Source: Embleya hyalina
GTDB taxonomy: Bacteria; Actinomycetota; Actinomycetes; Streptomycetales; Streptomycetaceae
Direction of reading: 5' to 3'
NCBI RefSeq assembly: GCF_003967355.1
Contig: NZ_BIFH01000013.1
Coordinates: forward strand, 740,651-804,650
DNA: 64,000 bases
Numbering within the stretch: the stretch's first letter is position 1; each line of letters starts with the position of its first letter. Position numbers and translations under genes: made by a program. Below are positions 57,189 to 64,000 of this stretch, in pieces. Below the pieces are notes generated by a model that searched no databases, was not told where the DNA came from, and saw only the letters and a program-made list of their open reading frames with translations.

Positions 57189-58654
57189 AGGATCTCCTTG
57201 AGGAAGGCCGCGATGCGCTCGCCGACGACGGTGGTCGGCAGCGCGGGGGTGGCGCGGGGGATGTCGGGGAAGACGGAGGCGTCGGCGACGTGGAGGCCGG
57301 TCAGCCCGTGCACCCGGCCGGTGTGCTCGACCACCGCCGCCGGGTCGTCGGCCGGGCCCATCCGGCAACTGCCCGCCGGGTGCCAGTAGTGCCGGTGACG
57401 GGACCGGATCCAGGTGTCGCGGTCGCCGTGCGGGGTGAGCAGCGGGGTGCCCAGGTAGGGGGCCATGTCCAGTTGCTCGAGCCAGTCCAGGCCGTACCCG
57501 ATCGCGGCGAGGTCGTCCGGGTGGGTCAGGTAGGCGTGGTCGACCGCGGCCCGCGTGTACGGGTCGGCCGAGCGCAGTCGTACGCTGCCGCGCGAGCGCG
57601 GGCGCAGCAGGGCGACGGGCAGGACGCAGCGCCAGCCGTGCCGAGTCCGCTCGTCGCGTTCGACCCACGGGTACACGTGCAGGTCGTACGGGGCGTCACC
57701 GGCGTACGGCGAGCGGACCTTGGCGATCGCCTGCTCGTCGGGCAACATCCGGGTACGGGCGAAGTCGGCGAGATCCGCGGCGAGTTCGGCGGTCGCGGCG
57801 TATTCGAGCTGCACGGCGGGGTGGTCGTGGAGGTTGGCGCCGACGCCGGGCAGGTCGTGGCGTACGGCGATGCCGACGTCGGCGAGGTGATCGGCCGGCC
57901 CGATGCCCGAGCGCAGCAGGATCTCGGGGCTGCCGTAGGCGCCGGCGCCGAGCACGATCAGGTCGGCGCCGATCCGATGCCGGGCACCGTCGGCGGTGCG
58001 CACGTCGACGGCGACCGCGCGCCCGTTCGCGATCACGACGCGCTCGGCGGTGATCCCGCCGACCACGGTGAGGTTGCCGCTCTCGCGGACCGGGTCGAGG
58101 TAGCCGAAGGCGGTGTTGACCCGGACCGCGTCGGCGGTGATGTTCACCGGTGCGCAGCCGATGCCTTCGCCGCCGTCGAGTCGGTCGAGGTCGTGCCGGA
58201 CGGGCAGACCCAGCCTGCCGCCGGCGGCGGTGAACAGGCGTTGGAACGGCTGGATCTCGTCCTCTCGGTAGTTCCGCAGCCGCAGTGCCCGCGTGGCGGC
58301 GGCGAAGTGCGGGCGCAGCGTGTCCGCGTCCCACCCGGGGTTGCCGGCCGCGGCCCAGGCGTCGTAGTCGCCGGCCCAACCGACGCTCTGCGTACAGCCG
58401 TTGTGCGCGGAGCAGCCGCCGATCACCCGGCATCGCTCGAAGGTGTGCCGGCCCTCGGCGTAGCCCCAGTCGTGCGACGTGGGCAGTGTGGTGGCGTCCA
58501 GCAGGTCGGTGGGCCAGGAGCGATGCTCGGGGCCGTAGTCGGGGCCGGCCTCCAGGACGAGGACCGGGTGTTCTTCGGCGAGGCGGCCGGCGACGACGCA
58601 GCCGGCCGTGCCTCCGCCCACGACGACGATCTCGGCGTGGTCAGGCAGCGTCAA
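57185..58654 (-). CDS. GMC-family FAD oxidoreductase (choline-dehydrogenase-like)
   Basis: 489 residues. TTG 58654 is the likely start, with GAGGAG 6 bases upstream. The FAD-binding motif VVVGGGTAGCVVAGRLAE is at the N-terminus, followed by VIGGCSAHNGCTQSVG (GMC signature 1) and GAYGSPEILLRSGIGPA (signature 2). The C-terminal HYWHPAGSCRMG carries the catalytic His, and VADASVFPDIPRATPALPTT completes it. Family members oxidise alcohols to aldehydes (choline, glucose, PEG). It overlaps the permease gene by 14 bases and the ALDH gene by 4. The three together look like an uptake plus two-step oxidation pathway of an amino alcohol. Confidence 0.9.
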   Translation of the reverse strand: MTLPDHAEIVVVGGGTAGCVVAGRLAEEHPVLVLEAGPDYGPEHRSWPTDLLDATTLPTSHDWGYAEGRHTFERCRVIGGCSAHNGCTQSVGWAGDYDAWAAAGNPGWDADTLRPHFAAATRALRLRNYREDEIQPFQRLFTAAGGRLGLPVRHDLDRLDGGEGIGCAPVNITADAVRVNTAFGYLDPVRESGNLTVVGGITAERVVIANGRAVAVDVRTADGARHRIGADLIVLGAGAYGSPEILLRSGIGPADHLADVGIAVRHDLPGVGANLHDHPAVQLEYAATAELAADLADFARTRMLPDEQAIAKVRSPYAGDAPYDLHVYPWVERDERTRHGWRCVLPVALLRPRSRGSVRLRSADPYTRAAVDHAYLTHPDDLAAIGYGLDWLEQLDMAPYLGTPLLTPHGDRDTWIRSRHRHYWHPAGSCRMGPADDPAAVVEHTGRVHGLTGLHVADASVFPDIPRATPALPTTVVGERIAAFLKEIL

Positions 58655-60158
58655 CGGTGACTCCTCGGTCGGGGGTGTTCGAGGCTCGGGCGCGCCGCCC
58701 GAGCAGGTGGAAGAGGAAGCCGATCGCGAGGATCAGCGCGATGGGGACGAGTTGGCTCGCGGTGTAGGCGCCGCGTTGGCCGGCGAATCCGTCCGGGAGG
58801 TAGTCGGCGGGTGTTCCGGAGGTGCCGAACCAGCCGACGCCGAGGCCGGGCCACACGAGGGCGACGACCGTGAAAAGCATGGTGCCGACGGTCAGGACGG
58901 TCACCGTCCAGGCACCGGCGGCGCCGCCGGGTACCCGGTAGGGGCGGTGTGTGTCGGGGTACTTGCGGCGCAGCACCAGGAACGAGGAGAAGGTGAGCAG
59001 GTAGGAGATGGCGGTCGCGGAGATGGCCAGGCCGATGCCGGCGCTGAAGTACTTGCGGGCGTCGCCGTCGGTGAGCGCGATCGAGGCGACCATCACGGTG
59101 GCGGCGATCGCCGTGGACAGGAGGTTGACCCGCACCGGGGCGCCGGTGCGGGCGCTGACCCGGCCCAGCCAGGCGGGTCCGGCGCCGTCCGCGCAGGCCA
59201 CCGCCTGGGCGCGGCTCAGGCCCATGGCCCAGGCGGTGCCGCTGGTGAACAGCCCGATGATCAGGCCGGCGGCGGCGACCTTGGCGAGGACCGCGCCGGC
59301 GCCGGTGAGGACGATGTCGCCGTCGGCGGTGACATGGCCCCCGTACACGGTGAACACCGCGCGGCAGGCGTCGATGAACCCGGACAGCGAGCCGAGCCGC
59401 TCGGCCGGGAGCACGAGGAGGGTGCCGAGGATGGGCACGCCGTACAGCAGGGCCGAGCCGAGTCCGCCCCGGAGCAGGGCCGCGGGTACCTCGCGGCGTG
59501 GGTCGCCGATCGCCTCGGCGGCGCTGGGGATCTCGAAGCCCATGTAGTTGAAGGCGATGACCGGGGTGAGGGCGACCAGGCCGAGGTAGGTGGGCAGGTA
59601 GTCGCCGCCCGGCTGGGACTGCACGCCGTGGCGGACGGCGTAGACCACGAGCGAGAGCACGAAGAAGCCGAGCAGCAGGACGCGGGCGAGGGCGCCCGCG
59701 AGGGTGACCCGGCGGCCGATGGTCTCCGACGCGTGCACGGCGTATCCGGCGGCGCCGACGAAGATCGCGCCGGCGAGGTATTGCCAGGCGCCGGGCAGCG
59801 GGTGGAAGAACGTCTCGAAGGTGGTCAGCGCGACGATGCACAGCGAGCCGCCGAGCCACACCGGGTTGGAGATCCAGTAGAAGACCTGGTTGATGCCCGC
59901 GGGCAGGCGCCCGAAGGCCAGTTTGGTCCAGGTGTAGGGGCCGCCCTCGTGGGGGAAGGCGGAGCCGAGTTCGGCGATGAGCAGCCCGTAGGGGGCGAAG
60001 AACAGCAGCCCGAGGACGACCATCCAGGTCAGTCCCTGTGGGCCGTTGGCGGCGACGGCGCCGAAGGTGTCCAGGCCGACGATCGCGCACAGCAGCATGG
60101 CGGGCGCGTCGAGGCGGGTCGGCTCGCGACGGGCCGTGCGGGGATTGGCCGATGTCAT
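58641..60158 (-). CDS. APC-family amino acid/amine permease
   Basis: 505 residues with about twelve membrane helices. ATG 60158 follows GAAGGAGGG. The pattern GLDTFGAVAANGPQGLTWM in helix 1, the helix-2 GSAFPHEGGPYTW and the helix-6 PVIAFNYMGFEIPSAAEAI are typical of the APC superfamily (amino-acid:H+ symport/antiport, glutamate:GABA antiporter-like branch). The C-terminal tail is short and Arg-rich. It is first in the operon with GMC oxidoreductase and ALDH and probably imports their substrate. The divergent IclR gene is the expected regulator. Confidence 0.9.
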   Translation of the reverse strand: MTSANPRTARREPTRLDAPAMLLCAIVGLDTFGAVAANGPQGLTWMVVLGLLFFAPYGLLIAELGSAFPHEGGPYTWTKLAFGRLPAGINQVFYWISNPVWLGGSLCIVALTTFETFFHPLPGAWQYLAGAIFVGAAGYAVHASETIGRRVTLAGALARVLLLGFFVLSLVVYAVRHGVQSQPGGDYLPTYLGLVALTPVIAFNYMGFEIPSAAEAIGDPRREVPAALLRGGLGSALLYGVPILGTLLVLPAERLGSLSGFIDACRAVFTVYGGHVTADGDIVLTGAGAVLAKVAAAGLIIGLFTSGTAWAMGLSRAQAVACADGAGPAWLGRVSARTGAPVRVNLLSTAIAATVMVASIALTDGDARKYFSAGIGLAISATAISYLLTFSSFLVLRRKYPDTHRPYRVPGGAAGAWTVTVLTVGTMLFTVVALVWPGLGVGWFGTSGTPADYLPDGFAGQRGAYTASQLVPIALILAIGFLFHLLGRRARASNTPDRGVTVDAA

Positions 60159-60290
60159 CCGGCCCTCCTTCGGTGGGGTACCGGAATCATGAAGGGTCCG
60201 TTCACAATCGTCAATGACTCATGTTTATTTTGATCGCTCGGATTGCCCCGAGCGCACCACGCCGACGTCGGGCGCACTAGGGTTGCGAGC
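60159..60290. promoter_or_regulatory. Divergent promoter region, permease operon / IclR
   Basis: This 132-base gap has an unusually AT-rich core (about 60201-60237) and outer CAATC/GATTG half-sites. It is where an IclR-type regulator would act on both genes. Confidence 0.35.
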
Positions 60291-61103
60291 GTGACCACCA
60301 CCTTCGACCGGGGCCTGGCCCTGCTCGACGCGATCGTCGCGGCGGAACTCGGCTCGACCGGCTACCCGGGAAACGCCCAGCTCGCCGAGCGGATCGGGCT
60401 CGACCAGGCGCAGACCTCCCGGATGCTCAAGGACCTCGCGGCGGCCGGCCTGGTCGAGCGCGACGAGCCGTCGCGCGGCTGGCGCGCCGGACCCGGCTGG
60501 TTCGCCCTCGCCGCAGCCGCGGGTGACGGCGAACTGCTGCGCGGCGCACGGCCGTTGCTGCGTGCCCTGGTGGCGCGACGGCACGAGCCGGCGTGGTTGT
60601 CGGTGCGGTCGGGGACGGCCGTGTTGACGGTCGGGTCCGAGGCGAGTCACTGGGCGTCCTACGTCGCCGCCACGCCCGGCGCGCTGACCCCGCTGTGGTG
60701 CACCGGTCCGGGGCGCGCGCTGCTGCTCGACCACTCCGACCGGGAACTCGCCGAACTCCTCGACGGGGTGAGCTTCGTCGGCGGCGGCCCGCGCGCGGCC
60801 CGGGACCTGGCCACGCTCGCCGCGCGCAACGCCGAGGCACGCGCGGCGGGAGTGGTCGTCGCCGACCGCGAGTTCGAACACGACGTGGTGGATTTCTCCG
60901 CGCCGGTACGGGACCGCCTGGGCACGATCACCGCCGCCCTCAGCCTCGCCGTGCCGCGCTTTCGACTCGGCGGGCACACCGCCGAGATCGCCGCCTCGGT
61001 CGCCGAGGCGGCGCGGGCCCTTCAGGTCAGGACGGGAGCCGCTTCGGGGCCTGGGCCGGCCGCCACCCGAGCAGGCCGGACAGCCGATCGGCCAGCGTCC
61101 TGA
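60291..61103 (+). CDS. IclR-family transcriptional regulator
   Basis: 270 residues from GTG 60291. The N-terminal winged helix reads DRGLALLDAIVAAELGST, then LAERIGLDQAQTSRMLKDLA. The effector (GAF-like) domain follows (~85-250), with LTPLWCTGPGRALLLDHSD, GVVVADREFEHDVVDFSAPV and GTITAALSLAVPRF. It is transcribed away from the permease-GMC-ALDH operon and is likely to control it in response to the imported substrate or its product. Its last 77 bases overlap the end of another IclR gene on the opposite strand. Confidence 0.88.
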   Translation: MTTTFDRGLALLDAIVAAELGSTGYPGNAQLAERIGLDQAQTSRMLKDLAAAGLVERDEPSRGWRAGPGWFALAAAAGDGELLRGARPLLRALVARRHEPAWLSVRSGTAVLTVGSEASHWASYVAATPGALTPLWCTGPGRALLLDHSDRELAELLDGVSFVGGGPRAARDLATLAARNAEARAAGVVVADREFEHDVVDFSAPVRDRLGTITAALSLAVPRFRLGGHTAEIAASVAEAARALQVRTGAASGPGPAATRAGRTADRPAS

Positions 61104-61800
61104 TCACCCGGCCGTGCTCGTCGGCCAACGGCGCCAGGCGTTCCGACGGCCCCTCGGTGTGCAGCGCGCAGACCACCTCGCCGGAGAAGTCCCGCACCGG
61201 CGCGGCGACCGCGAACACCCCCGGCTCGGACTCCCCGTCCACCACGGCCCAGCCGCGCGCACGGGCGGCGATCAACCGTGCCTCGAACTCGGCCACGTCG
61301 GCCGGCGCGGCCGGCCCGTACGCGATGAACTCGGTGCCCGCGAAGACGATCTCCAACTCCTCGCGGTCGCAGTCCCACAGCAGCGCCTGTCCCGCGTCGT
61401 CGCAGTGCAGCGGGTAGGACCGGCCGACCCAGGAGAGCCCGGAGGGCACATGCTCGGCGATCGCCACCGAGCCGTCGCCGCGCACCTCGGCCAGGAACGT
61501 GCTCGCCCCGGTCGCCGCCGACGCCTCGCGCAGGATGCCCGGGCCCTCCGCCGCGAGGCGGGCCCGCACCACCCGCCCGGCCTGGCTCCGCAACCGCCAA
61601 CTCGGCCCGTAGGCCAGGCTCGTCGGATCCCGGGTCACCAGGCCCGCCGCCGCCAGGCTCCGCAGGGTGCGCGAGACCTGTACCCGGCCCCGTCCGAGCC
61701 GCTCGGCGATCGCCGACGAGGTCTCGGGCTCCCCGGTGTCGGCCATCGAGAACAGCACGTCGAGGCCGCGACCGAGGCTTCTGACGGTTCCGGGACTCAC
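61027..61800 (-). CDS. IclR-family transcriptional regulator (second copy type)
   Basis: 257 residues from GTG 61800. The helix-turn-helix is SSAIAERLGRGRVQVSRTLR and the wing GLVTRDPTSLAYGPSWRLRS. The effector domain contains VGRSYPLHCDDAGQALLWDC, GWAVVDGESEPGVFAVAAPV and EVVCALHTEGPSERL, closely following the IclR pattern. It differs enough from the tail-to-tail neighbour to be a distinct paralogue. Targets are unknown; the neighbouring catabolic operon or the MlrC-type gene are candidates. The 77-base overlap of coding ends means convergent transcripts would be antisense to each other. Confidence 0.87.
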   Translation of the reverse strand: MSPGTVRSLGRGLDVLFSMADTGEPETSSAIAERLGRGRVQVSRTLRSLAAAGLVTRDPTSLAYGPSWRLRSQAGRVVRARLAAEGPGILREASAATGASTFLAEVRGDGSVAIAEHVPSGLSWVGRSYPLHCDDAGQALLWDCDREELEIVFAGTEFIAYGPAAPADVAEFEARLIAARARGWAVVDGESEPGVFAVAAPVRDFSGEVVCALHTEGPSERLAPLADEHGRVIRTLADRLSGLLGWRPAQAPKRLPS

Positions 61801-61899
61801 CCGGAAATGGTACCGATCACCACCGCCGCGCCGGCGCGGCCCTCGACCGCGAACGGCGCCGTCGACGCTTCGGCGCGGCCGCGGCGGGGACTTCGGGTC

Positions 61900-62922
61900 T
61901 CAGTCGGGCGTCGCGGCCCATGGGTCGGGTGGGATCACCTCGATGCAGCGGCCGGTCTCGTCCACCAGGCGGCCGTGGATTTTCACCGGCCGCAGCACCA
62001 GCCGTCGGTCGGTGACGACAACGCCGGGGAAGGCCGTGGCGATGCGGACCAGGACTTCCTCCAGGTGGTCGAACGAACGCAGGTCGACGATCACGGCGAG
62101 ATTGCTCGGGCCGGCCACGGCCGCGCACATCCGCGTCTCCGGCCGGCTCGCCATCCGGTGTCCCACCGTCCGCAGGTCGATGTCGGGGACGGCCAACCAC
62201 AACAACGCCGTCGTGTGCCATCCGGCGAGTGCCCGGGCGACGTCGCAGCGGTAGACGATGTCGCCGTTGCGCCGGAGCCGGCCGAGTCGGCGCCGCACGG
62301 CGTTCGGTGTGGTGTCGAGTTCTTCGGCGAGATCGGTATAGGTACGCCGCCCGTCGTGGCCGAGGGCGAGGAACAACGCCCGGTCCCGGGGGCCGAACGG
62401 GCGCATTTCCCGAGGCGGCGGACCGAGGGTCTCGCGGATCCGCTCGGCCTGCGCGCGGTTCAGCACGCCCAGGCGCCACGTCATTCCGCCGAAGAGGCCG
62501 CCGAACACGTGGCTGCGCATCCGGATCACGTAGGGCGGCAGGGGCAATCCGTTCAGCAGGACACGCGTCGTGGCGGCCAGACTCGGGGCGACGATGTTCG
62601 CGAACACCTGGTACTCGCCGCTGGTGATGCCCACCGTGCCGACATGGGGCAGTCTCGCCAGGTGGCTCGCGAGCGCCGTCTCCGTACCGGGAGCGCAGGC
62701 CCACTCCACGATCGCCCCGCGAGCGCGCGCGTCGCCGTGCGCGACACTCACCCACGCGGCACCGTCGTCCACGAGCCGCCGCCATCGACGGGCCAGGGTG
62801 ATCGGAGCGGGCCCGAGCACATCGGCGAGCTTCGTCCAACTCGCCCTCGGGTTGATCTGAAGGGCGTCCACCAGGGCGAGATCGGTCTCGTCGAGCACGC
62901 CGGCCTCGATGTCGGTTCTCAT
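61900..62922 (-). CDS. Lrp/AsnC-family regulator with tandem domains
   Basis: 340 residues (a start further upstream at 63009 is possible, but conservation begins here). It has two AsnC-type helix-turn-helix units: LDETDLALVDALQINPRASW with KLADVLGPAPITLARRWRRL, then FGPRDRALFLALGHDGRRTY with DLAEELDTTPNAVRRRLGRL. Each is followed by a RAM-like effector domain (VGTVGITSGEYQVFANIVAP; PSNLAVIVDLRSFDHLEEVL). Double-length Lrp proteins are common in Streptomyces. It is divergent from the MlrC-family gene and probably regulates it in response to an amino acid. Confidence 0.88.
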   Translation of the reverse strand: MRTDIEAGVLDETDLALVDALQINPRASWTKLADVLGPAPITLARRWRRLVDDGAAWVSVAHGDARARGAIVEWACAPGTETALASHLARLPHVGTVGITSGEYQVFANIVAPSLAATTRVLLNGLPLPPYVIRMRSHVFGGLFGGMTWRLGVLNRAQAERIRETLGPPPREMRPFGPRDRALFLALGHDGRRTYTDLAEELDTTPNAVRRRLGRLRRNGDIVYRCDVARALAGWHTTALLWLAVPDIDLRTVGHRMASRPETRMCAAVAGPSNLAVIVDLRSFDHLEEVLVRIATAFPGVVVTDRRLVLRPVKIHGRLVDETGRCIEVIPPDPWAATPD

Positions 62923-63028
62923 CGTTCGGACCCGTTCGGGTCGCCGACATCCTTCACGGCGCGCTTCGTGTCGGGCATCATCCGTCGTTGTCCGAGTCGG
63001 GTCCGGCATCGCGTCCAGACTGCCGAAG

Positions 63029-64000
63029 GTGCGCATCATGACCGCTGGGTTCCAGCACGAGACGAACACCTTCGCCGTGACACCGGCGACCTACGACAGC
63101 TTCGTCCGCGGTGAGGGGTTTCCCGCCCTGCGCCGGGGCGAGGCAATCCACGAGTTGGCGGACGTCGACATCGCGATGGGCGGCTTCCTCACCGCGATGC
63201 GGGCGTACGACCGCGACATCGTGCCCGTGATCTGGGCGGGAGCCTGCCCGTCCGGACGGGTCACGAGCGATGCCTACGAACGCATCGCCGGCGAGATCCT
63301 CGACGCGGCGCGGACGGTCCGGCCGGACGCGATCTACCTCGACCTGCACGGCGCGATGGCGACCGAGCACCACGACGACGGCGAGGGCGAACTGCTCACC
63401 CGACTGCGCGCGATCGTCGGGAGTACCGTCCCGATCGTGGTGAGTCTGGATCTGCACGCCAACGTCACCGAGCGCATGATGTCCTCGATGGACGCCGCGG
63501 TGGGGCTGCGTACCTACCCGCACGTCGACATGGCCCGGGCGGGCCGCCGGGCCGCCGCGTTGCTGCTGCGGTTGTGCTCCGGGGAGCGGCTGCACCGGCA
63601 ATGGCGGCGGATTCCCTTCCTCGTTCCGGTCAACAGTGGTTGCACCGACCTGGAACCCGCCCGAGGCATCCACGACCGCCTCGCCCGGGCGGACGAGGAC
63701 GGCGCCTGCCTGTCCTTCGCCGCGGGCTTTCCGGCCACGGATTTCCCCGAATGCGGCCCGGTCGCATGGGGATACGGGGCCGACGCCGACGTGTTGCGGA
63801 GCGCGCTCGACACGCTGTACGGCGACATCGTGCGACGGGAGGCCGACTGGCGGGTCGACGTCCTGTCGCCCGAGGCGGCGATCGCCGCCGCGAGCCGGAT
63901 GGCCGATGGCGCCGCCCGTCCCGTGGTGATCGCCGATACCCAGGACAATCCCGGCGCCGGCGGCGACGCCCGCACGACCGGCATGCTTCGCGCACTGGTC
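63029..64000 (+). CDS. MlrC-family (M81) metallopeptidase-like protein, 3' end outside the window
   Basis: The first 324 codons are present; the gene runs off the right edge. The start GTG 63029 gives the family-typical opening (VRIMTAGFQHETNTFAVTPA, then TYDSF). Metal-binding and conserved segments are GAMATEHHDDGEGELL, VVSLDLHANVTERM, GLRTYPHVDMARAGRRAA and ADTQDNPGAGGDA. The founding member, MlrC, degrades linearised microcystin peptides, but most bacterial members (DUF1485/M81) have unknown amide or peptide substrates. The divergent Lrp regulator suggests amino-acid-linked induction. A link to the NRPS products of this locus is only speculation. Confidence 0.88.
   Translation, partial: MRIMTAGFQHETNTFAVTPATYDSFVRGEGFPALRRGEAIHELADVDIAMGGFLTAMRAYDRDIVPVIWAGACPSGRVTSDAYERIAGEILDAARTVRPDAIYLDLHGAMATEHHDDGEGELLTRLRAIVGSTVPIVVSLDLHANVTERMMSSMDAAVGLRTYPHVDMARAGRRAAALLLRLCSGERLHRQWRRIPFLVPVNSGCTDLEPARGIHDRLARADEDGACLSFAAGFPATDFPECGPVAWGYGADADVLRSALDTLYGDIVRREADWRVDVLSPEAAIAAASRMADGAARPVVIADTQDNPGAGGDARTTGMLRALV

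Noticed and set aside
1-64000. tRNA, rRNA, CRISPR, insertion-sequence ends or attachment sites
   Set aside because: I looked for cloverleaf-like segments, transposase motifs, regularly spaced repeats and flanking direct repeats and saw none that could be supported by eye.

Overview
The window is very GC-rich, gene-dense DNA with GTG and TTG starts, strong GGAGG-type ribosome binding sites, DUF4232-like lipoproteins, AraC/LuxR/IclR regulators and large NRPS genes. This points to a streptomycete-type actinomycete (Streptomyces, Kitasatospora or Embleya-like); the genus cannot be fixed from the sequence alone. No rRNA, tRNA, CRISPR array, transposase or phage gene was seen.

Layout. (1) 1-11.8 kb is accessory chromosome: a small secreted peptide, a metallo-beta-lactamase-fold hydrolase, an AraC regulator divergent from an MHS-type MFS transporter, a leucine-rich-repeat protein, an agmatine-deiminase-like enzyme behind a TetR-type operator, several broken small genes, a DUF4232 lipoprotein and a TauD-type Fe(II)/2-oxoglutarate oxygenase. 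(2) 12.6-23.3 kb is NRPS-1 (C-A-T-C-A*-T-C-A-T-TE) with an overlapping MbtH-like gene. The second adenylation domain (A*) has lost its P-loop and its catalytic lysine. (3) 23.4-33.1 kb holds membrane and secreted proteins (GAP/Sap-family exporter, membrane protein, PD40 protein, MFS transporter, secreted phosphoesterase, subtilisin) with no obvious biosynthetic role. (4) 33.3-52.1 kb is a second biosynthetic block: a LuxR-type regulator, a three-gene 2-oxoacid chain-extension operon (isopropylmalate/homocitrate-synthase-like, fused aconitase-like, isopropylmalate-dehydrogenase-like), and divergently NRPS-2 (C-A-T-E-C-A[nMT]-T-C-A-T-TE). (5) 52.1-55.6 kb holds a RibD/DHFR-like reductase and two secreted proteins. 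(6) 55.8-64 kb is a catabolic block: an aldehyde dehydrogenase / GMC oxidoreductase / APC permease operon, two IclR regulators overlapping tail to tail, an Lrp-type regulator, and an MlrC-family gene running off the right edge.

How it may work together (inference). The chain-extension operon should lengthen a 2-oxo acid by one carbon to give a precursor for a non-proteinogenic amino acid, used by NRPS-2 and perhaps NRPS-1. NRPS-2 is predicted to build an N-capped tripeptide: an epimerised residue, an N-methylated (probably aliphatic) residue, then threonine (specificity residues DFWNVGMVH plus K). It is released by a thioesterase whose nucleophile is Cys (GHCAG) instead of Ser. Cys thioesterases next to beta-hydroxy or beta-amino residues are known to form strained rings (obafluorin beta-lactone, sulfazecin beta-lactam), so a beta-lactone or other lactone on Thr is a testable hypothesis. 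NRPS-1 has its own EntF-like starter C domain and its own Ser thioesterase, so the locus may encode two separate assembly lines.
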